Shown here piece after piece: positions 22,401 to 28,717 of a stretch of 28,717 nt of DNA (its first letter is position 1; each line of letters opens with the position of its first letter). The stretch spans positions 1 through 28,717 of the forward strand of contig MDYQ01000296.1 in assembly GCA_003024175.1 (NCBI GenBank). Direction: 5' to 3'. The notes under the pieces are model-generated. The model made no database searches. It was not told the origin of the DNA and was given only the letters and a program-made list of their open reading frames with translations. The position numbers and the translations under genes were made by a program. This DNA is from Planoprotostelium fungivorum (taxonomy: Eukaryota; Evosea; Variosea; Cavosteliida; Cavosteliaceae).

Positions 22401-24568
22401 CACTATTGCTTGAAGCAGAGACATTGTTCAAGAATATTTGGCTGATATTTCCCTGGATGAATATTCCTCCACCTGATGTTCCAGCAATATTGTTGTGTAT
22501 ATCTAGAAGAGACAATTGTAGCAGTTCTGTGGAGCTTCCAATGAAAATGACACCACCAAAGACATCACCATACTGATTGTATGCCCTGATATTCTGCATC
22601 ACAATTTGAGGAAGATGTCCAATCAAATAAATGCCTATTACTGTCATTCTCTTTTATCATCAGTTGAGACTCACCTCCACCACTATCTCCTGCATTATTA
22701 CCCTCCAATGTGACATTCAGTACTGTCAAAGAGTGCTATAGTTATATCAGCCACAGTGGAGGGTTGAATGGCTCACATATGGGATATTACCAGAAGTAGG
22801 CTGGTTGATCTTCATATATGCCACACCCCCATTGCCATTTGCTGTGCAGTTTGTGAATTGAGAATTGGTGATAGAAATCTATTTCATCTCAGTCTTTCTG
22901 AATACAATAAGACTCACTGTGCCTGCTTGGCTGGATATTGTGATTGCGCCACCATTGTGTAAGGATGTCACTCTAATGAAAGAAGATCCATCTATGGTGA
23001 GGTTACCAAGGAACCCAATTGCAGAGATGGTACCTTATATTGTGAGAATTCTTAAAGCACAATATCATCACCTTGCCAGGACAATACATCAATGAAGGTG
23101 CAATTGATGATCACACTGCTACGATATATGTTAGAATCAGGGGCAATCTGAATAATAGCTGTAGGAGTGAGTAGATACAGGAAGATGTCATGTCTCACCT
23201 GTGTTGATGTTCACTACATTCTGAAACAGACAGTTCTTTAGATAAATGCTGGTATATCCTGTGTTGGTGAGAGAGAGAAAGGAGGAGAAGCTCACTGGAA
23301 TAAATGACACCTCGGTATGGATTGTTGTGATTGATGACTCTTGTAGAATCGATCACAAATCCTATCTTCTGACTGCCAAATGGTTTCCATATGGAACCAG
23401 AGCAGTTGGTGAACAATTCATTGTAAGATGAATATGTTGTCTTGAATAGGTCAATTGTGATAGATGACAAATTCACTCACAGACGTGTATACCAGTGACA
23501 TCCCATCGTTTAATGCAGAGACATTAGACCAGATGTTGTTCTTGCTGACAAAGTTGCCACCGTAGGCCCCCTCAAACCCAGGAGACACAGTAGAGTTCGA
23601 GAAGGTACAGTTCTCAATGAGAGTTTCTGAACCATATGCGGCCAGGTACCAACTTCCTCCAACAGCAATGGCAGAGAAATTGGTAAAATGGGTTTCGTAC
23701 ACGTGAAGCTGATTCTGCCCACCAGCTTGGACAAAGATCCCTACGAGCATCTGCAAAAGGTTATGTTTGCATCATGTCATTGAGCTCACTCCCGTAAGGC
23801 GTGAGTTTCGAACGGTGACGCTTGCACTATCATCTCCATCTGCCTGCGGATGTAAGTAAAGAACATCGGATCAAAGAGATGGATCGGATCACCAGTAGAC
23901 CAGTGCCATACCAATCTAAAAAGTCTGTAGTCCAGCCGTCCATCAGAATGTTACCCGAATGTAGCCATATGAGGATTTGAGGGCCCTCGATCATATTCCT
24001 GAACGGACCATTCGAATAGCTGCAGTTGAAGAGCTCGGCCTCATTAGTTGTTAGATCGACCAATGCTACTGTTAATGCGTTAGATTCGATATGATATGGA
24101 TGCGATTGAAGGGAAGGATCATCTCACTAGAGGAGAAGTTACTGAAGGAAACATCAGTAAACATAGCATGATCCGCGACGATCGAGAAGGGGTTGTTCGC
24201 ATTGTTGGTGTAGAGTAAGTCAATCACATCGAATCCTCGGGCTTCAAACTGACCATCTCCCGCATCCCGAATAAAATAAAAGTAGCATTCTCGAAGGGTA
24301 GTCTCAGAAGACCCAAGGCCTATGAGTCTGACGGTAGACGGATACTGAAAGAGGAAATAACTACTAGTGCAGGTGGTTTCGGTGGTATTGAAGTACACGA
24401 TCACTTCATCGTTAGAGTCCTGAGTTGCCAACACCAAGACTGAGAGAGAAAAATTAGTCAAGTTAGATTTGATGCTTTACCCTGGTCTGCATCAGGGCCA
24501 GTGACCTGGTACACAGAGGGACTTGCAATAGCTGCAGTGATTATAAGATAGAGCCAGATCAATCGCAT
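19439..24568 (-). CDS. Gene A2: receptor tyrosine-kinase-like protein, paralogue of A1
   Basis: Same architecture as A1. Start at 24568 gives signal peptide MRLIWLYLIITAAIA then SPSVYQVTGPDADQG; the upstream in-frame ATG at 24649 would bury the signal peptide and is not preferred. The ectodomain keeps the repeats (SQGGGIAVTG, GQGGGLYIS, DGGAIFVSS, SGGGIFIQG). The membrane helix is near 20755-20835 (VGSVVGIIIIAVVIVGLVMY), with juxtamembrane YSNSYDSINF and SVINFDNL. Kinase: GEGAYGIVYVAIF, VAVKQI, HRDLAVRN (20008-20031), DFGMSR (DFG 19963-19971), KWMAPE, KSDIYSYGVTIW, CWENQPHSRPSFDEV. Introns are in the same places as in A1, for example 41 nt before AIETEGQQKN and the one splitting the APEAI motif. 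The C-terminal tail ends GHDQ, shorter than A1 and without the NHYxxI tyrosine. All junctions checked keep frame. Confidence 0.88.
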
Positions 24569-24891
24569 TGGTGGATGTTGTCTTCCTTCTTCCTTCCTTT
24601 GAGATGTATCTGCGGAGCCTGTAACACCTTGCGCTGGAATATCATCCATATATCACCGTCTGACGCTGCGACTTTTTTTTTAATCGACTTATCTCGTTAA
24701 GTGCACTGTACAGGTTATCACTTTTTTCCCTGTCATCAATCTTCGCGGATCAAACCGTGCAGATCTTCGCGGTATCGTTGGTTCCAAATTCGTCTTGGTT
24801 GTGACTGGCGGCCGCCCTCCTGCCAAGTCCTGCGAGAGCCGTGCCACCACAACCCAGATGAGGTCACTCGATCCTCAGACCATGTTCAAGT
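24569..24891. promoter_or_regulatory. Divergent promoter between A2 and B2
   Basis: 323 bp between start codons. It shares with the first pair GCGACTTTTTTTTTT (24668-24682), followed at similar spacing by TTAAGTG (24698-24704), here overlapping the palindrome AGTGCACT. An ATATAT box is at 24648-24653 towards A2. ATCTTCGCGG occurs twice at about 24735-24775. Most other bases differ from the first promoter, so the shared block stands out. Confidence 0.6.
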
Positions 24892-27800
24892 ATGCATTTT
24901 TGTTGGCTCTATGCGCAGCAACTATATCGCAACCGCTTCTGTTGAATGCGAATTCTACCAACTTCCAAAACGGTGAGTCATCCGTGGATGCATCTCATTT
25001 GACATCATGAAGTGCTTGCAGAATCCGTCACAAGTGCTGGAACCGACATCATCATCCAATTTGCTGATGGTAATTACAACTGCAATAAAACGAGGTGAAA
25101 ATCTCTTTTTACACGGACCTCATTTCCGAACAGCTATCGATGGACATTGAAGCAGATTGGAATACAAGGATATAATTCTACCACTATCACCGACTGCTAT
25201 TTCTTCTTCTATGGAGCAAGCAATCAGACCTTCCGAATTTCAGACATCTCCTTCTCCAACTACTCCAGCTCTCGATTGAATACCACTGGTGCCATCAGCG
25301 GCCGCTCATTTCATTTGAATCGAGTCAACTTTCTTCAGACAAGGACTGGTGATGTTTGACATTCAGAAGGATCGACCTGATCTTTCCAACAGTGACAGCG
25401 TATTCCAACATCACATTATACATCGACCAATGCATCTTTTCGGGTGTGAAGGGTAACGGAGGGATGGTATACCTTCGTCAAGCAGCTGTCCACATCAACA
25501 ACACCATCTTCAGAGACTCTCCTGGATGCACCGCCATCGTGCTCGCTATGGATGCTACCACACAAAATCTTTACAACATCACCATGGAAAACCTCATTAT
25601 GGACGGCCTCCGCTCCGGAATCCTAGGAACCCTGCTCAATCAGTACACTCTACTGTTTGTGAACGTATCCATTCACAATCTCACCTGCACTCTCACAGGG
25701 GCTGGGTCGAGTGTAGTTGATCTCTCGCTCGACTATAGTATCGGGGCATACATCACCATCTCAGATTCGTCCTTCATTGGTGGAGACCAGGCATTAAACA
25801 ATTTATTCGCTGCCAATTCAGGACCCAACCGATTCACTGCGCTGAGGACTACCTTCAATAACCTACAGCTTCCCATGTACAAGTGCATCTTCTCCACGAA
25901 AGGAACGGCCAAGCTTTTGTTCTCCGACGTGACGGTCAAGAACATCACCGGACCAGTCTGTAATGTGGTCTCCACCCTATTCAATGACGGAACGGACTAC
26001 AACAACATGCTCTCTCCATCCTCCTTGGTAATGAGAGATTCCTCTTTCGAGAGTGCTATCATTCCAACCTCCGCACGTGAGCCACCGTTTCTCGTTCGAT
26101 CTTTGACCAATTCAGTGTTCACCCTTGTATCGTCCAGCATCGACGTGGAGAATTGTGCTTTCATTAACGTCAACACTCTGCTGGGAGCCCTTTATCATCA
26201 ATCTGCCTCAGATAGTTTATCGATCATATCGATCCGTCGCTCGACCTTCCAGACTGTATCATCCATAATGGATGGCAGTGCAGTCAGCTTGACTGGCTCA
26301 TTCTACAACGTCAGCGTCACCGATTCGTCCTTCACGGGCCTCATCTCTGAAGGGGCAGGAGGCTCCATCTTCATCATTGGAAGAGCCGAGCGGGTGAACG
26401 TGAAGAACGTGAATGTATCGAATAGCATCTCTACTGATGGTGGACACATGTACATCTCCCTAACTGGTCGAGTGAGTTGTATCATCACCTCTTCACACTT
26501 ATTCCACCGCAGGATTCGAAAGTGATCATCGATGGGTGTCGCTTGGTGGAGGGAGTAGCCAGTAACAACGGAGGAGGAATCTTCATCTCAGGAACGGGAA
26601 ATGGCATCGCGGTAACAATGAGCAACCTCTTCATGCATTCCAACCGGGCCACCTCTCGTGGTGGTTCTATCAACTGTCAGATCTCCTCGGGTACATTCAA
26701 TCTCTCCAACACAACCATCTCCAACAGCGAAGCCGTCACCGGAGGTGGCCTGTTTCTGAGAGGAGCACCCGAGCAGATCGACATCCACCACATCCAGTTC
26801 ATCGGTACGATGTCGATGTGGATTTGTTCTGAATGGAGCAGGGAACAAGGCGATCAATCAGGGAGGTTCCATCCACTTTGGAACGACAGGAAGGGGATCG
26901 ATCGACATGAACGACGTCACCGTGACGGGTAGTTCGGCCCTCTTTGGTGGTGCCGTGGCCGCCCTGGCAACCATCGGAGAGATGTCGGTGGTGAACAACT
27001 TGATCTCCAATTCCTCTGCTCAACAGGGTGCCGCCTTCTGGTTCAGCTCACTCGGACGAGTGAACGTCTTGGCCATCCACAAGAGCAACGTCACCAATAA
27101 TAAGGTGATCGGTGGATCGAGAATATCTTATTGACACCAGATAGGCTCTGCTCGATGGTGGAGCGGGATACATCACCACCGTAGACCGAGTCACGATGGA
27201 TGGAGTGCAGATGCACCAAAACAGCGCAGGAGGCAACGGAGGGGCCTTCTGTCTATCATCGGCTAATGACAGAGCCATCGAGATGGACATCACCGAGAGT
27301 GCTATGACAGAGAACACGGCCAACACAGGAGGGGCCATCAGTGTCACCGGAGGGAGGGTCCAGATGAACATCTTCGATACTTCTCTGTCTCAAAATTCTG
27401 CCGTCGGAAACGGAGGAGCGATCTTCTACCAGGGAACAGGTGAAGAGAGAGAAGAGAGAGGAACTGAGGGAGACAGGCAACAGCGACCGAGTGAACATCA
27501 GCGATAGTCAGGTGTCAGGAAATGAAGCCAACGGAGGAGGTGGATTGTACGTGGTGGAGACGACCCTCGTCACGGACGGCCTCACCATGAACGATAACAA
27601 GGCCCTCACCCAAGGCGGTGCCCTCTATTACCAGAAGGCATCCTCTACCAAGAGACAGACCACGGGACAGTTGACATCCAACCACGACACCTTCAAGAAC
27701 AATTCTGCAGGTTGGATGAGATGACACTGGGATGAAACTGAGCGTACAGCAGGAGAGGGAGGGGCCATGTTTGTCACCGGAGATGCTGCCATCAACTCGG

Positions 27801-28717
27801 GCTCCTTCGATCGAAACATCGGTAACGGAAGTGACATCAGCAGTCAAGGAGGAGCAGTGAACATCAATTCTTCTACGATGAGCAGCGATGGATATTCGTT
27901 GTGGGTGGGGAACAGGAGCAGAGTGCAGAGTAGGGACACACAGATGAAGGGTGTCTTCTTGTCGTCCAATTCATCCACCTTCCAAGCACAAGGGCTGGGA
28001 TCGGACGCCATACAGTTGACGTGAGATAGATGGTGTATGACGGTGTTGATCGAAGAACAGTTGCTCTGTGGGACAGAATGTGACCGTGAGGAGTGATGGA
28101 TCTTCAACCTGCCAACAGTTCATATCAAACACATCCGTTCCTTTCAAATACAGCGGGACGGGTGAGGGATCATCACATGACGGAACTCACTCTCAACAGA
28201 TCAGAAAACGGTTGGAATTGCCGTCGGTGTATCTGTTGGTTCCTTGGTGGTCATCGCGTTGATTGCAGCTCTCTTCATCTGGAGGAGATATAAACAGCAG
28301 AGGGAAGAGTTGGAGGCTGCCAAGCACAATAATGAGTTCGACATGCAAGAGCTTGCAAAGATCGACCTAGGAGATGCCAAGAGGTAAATGGTTCATCCAT
28401 TCGAAGTCCTCACATGGTGCAGATGTCTCATCGACTTTGATGAATTGAAGGACAAACAACACGTTGGTAGTGGATCTTTTGGAGGTGAGAGGTGAAGAGG
28501 AGAGGAAGGCTAAAGAAGACAGTGGTGTATCGAGCCACGTGGAGACAGCTGACGGTGGCAGTGAAGCAGATACTCAGCGATTCTGTTTCAGCAAGTCAGT
28601 TGAAGGATTTTCTGGGGGAAGTGGCCATCTTGCAGGTGAGATGAGATCAACCGATCAGAAGCATGGATGACTTACGATTGGAAAGGGCGTGAGGTCACAT
28701 CCGAATGTTGTCACATT
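24892..28717 (+). CDS. Gene B2: receptor tyrosine-kinase-like protein, paralogue of B1 (cut by window end)
   Basis: Start ATG 24892 opens signal peptide MFKYAFLLALCAATIS, aligned with B1; an upstream in-frame GTG-started extension is not preferred. The ectodomain follows B1 exon for exon: TFRISDISFSNYSSSR, LYIDQCIFSGVKG, IDVENCAFINVNTLL, then GGA repeats including SEAVTGGGLFLRG, FGGAVAAL and EGGAMFVTG. Membrane helix GIAVGVSVGSLVVIALIAAL, then RRYKQQREELEAAK and LIDFDELKDKQ. The kinase N-lobe is present: GSGSFG, VAVKQI and LGEVAIL up to GVRSHPNVVT; the catalytic loop and C-lobe lie beyond the window. The last visible base corresponds to about 17113 in B1. No break was found in the visible part: a long open frame (25356-26525) merely crosses one stop-free intron (26077-26115). 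Confidence 0.88.
26732..28005 (+). repeat. Tract identical to 15119-16392, B2 copy
   Basis: Second copy of the 1274-bp identical stretch, bounded by A versus T at 26731/15118 and C versus T at 28006/16393. After 28006 the two genes again differ every few bases. Confidence 0.9.

Larger units (their letters stand above)
7028..28717. repeat. Tandem segmental duplication, period about 11.6 kb, two units
   Basis: Unit 1 (about 7.0-18.7 kb) and unit 2 (about 18.7 kb to the window end) carry the same order: 3'-flank repeat, gene A on minus, promoter, gene B on plus. Offsets are 11,537 bp between the A starts, 11,576 bp between the A stops and 11,613 bp inside the identical B tract, so small indels have accumulated. 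Coding and intron sequence outside the identical tract is visibly diverged (roughly four bases in five conserved by eye), so the duplication is not recent although one patch looks recent. Confidence 0.9.

Noticed and set aside
25349-25392. Stop codon after FLQTRTGDV in B2
   Set aside because: Intron with GTGATG donor and CAACAG acceptor; the spliced protein reads QTRTVTAYSNITLYI, matching B1.
7863-28717. Horizontal transfer from chlamydiae because of Pmp-like repeats
   Set aside because: The genes are full of host-type introns and fused to tyrosine kinases; short GGA repeats occur widely in protist beta-helix proteins, so convergence or old inheritance is as likely.
1-28717. Transposon, viral element, tRNA/rRNA or CRISPR array
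   Set aside because: No transposase or polymerase motifs, terminal repeats, cloverleaf sequence or regularly spaced identical short repeats were seen.

Overview
The window looks like nuclear DNA of a protist with compact, intron-rich genes. Nearly every gene is cut by GT-AG introns of about 36-70 nt, most with a GTGAG-type donor. It carries tyrosine-kinase receptors and a cytoplasmic-dynein fragment. An amoebozoan, perhaps a protosteloid amoeba, would fit; that placement rests on gene content and intron style only and is an inference.

Layout. Positions 1-1200 hold no recognisable gene, but contain a four-copy tandem repeat of about 147 bp (627-1200). A minus-strand multi-exon protein kinase gene with a Glu-rich N-terminal part fills about 2106-5091. 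A decayed plus-strand piece of cytoplasmic dynein heavy chain (AAA4 and AAA5 remnants, stalk region missing) lies at 6054-6765.

From about 7.0 kb to the end the window is a tandem duplication with a period of about 11.55-11.6 kb. Each unit has a minus-strand gene A, a short shared promoter, a plus-strand gene B, and a repeat-bearing 3' flank: A1 7863-13031, B1 13273-18105, flank 18291-19065; A2 19439-24568, B2 from 24892, cut by the window end. A leftover copy of the flank at about 7028-7310 marks the left edge.

A and B are distant paralogues. Each encodes a signal peptide, a long ectodomain of GGA[I/V/L]-type repeats (right-handed beta-helix, like the chlamydial Pmp repeat family), one membrane helix, a short juxtamembrane segment ending in I[ND]FD[ED]L, and a cytoplasmic tyrosine-kinase domain. 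Spliced by hand, the three complete genes keep their frame at every junction I checked. Apparent frameshifts between B1 and B2 disappear once short introns are recognised. The divergent arrangement suggests A and B are co-expressed and may work as a receptor pair.

The most unusual feature is a 1274-bp tract, introns included, that appears base-for-base identical between B1 (15119-16392) and B2 (26732-28005), while flanking sequence is clearly diverged. This points to recent gene conversion of the membrane-proximal ectodomain, or to an assembly artefact that should be excluded.
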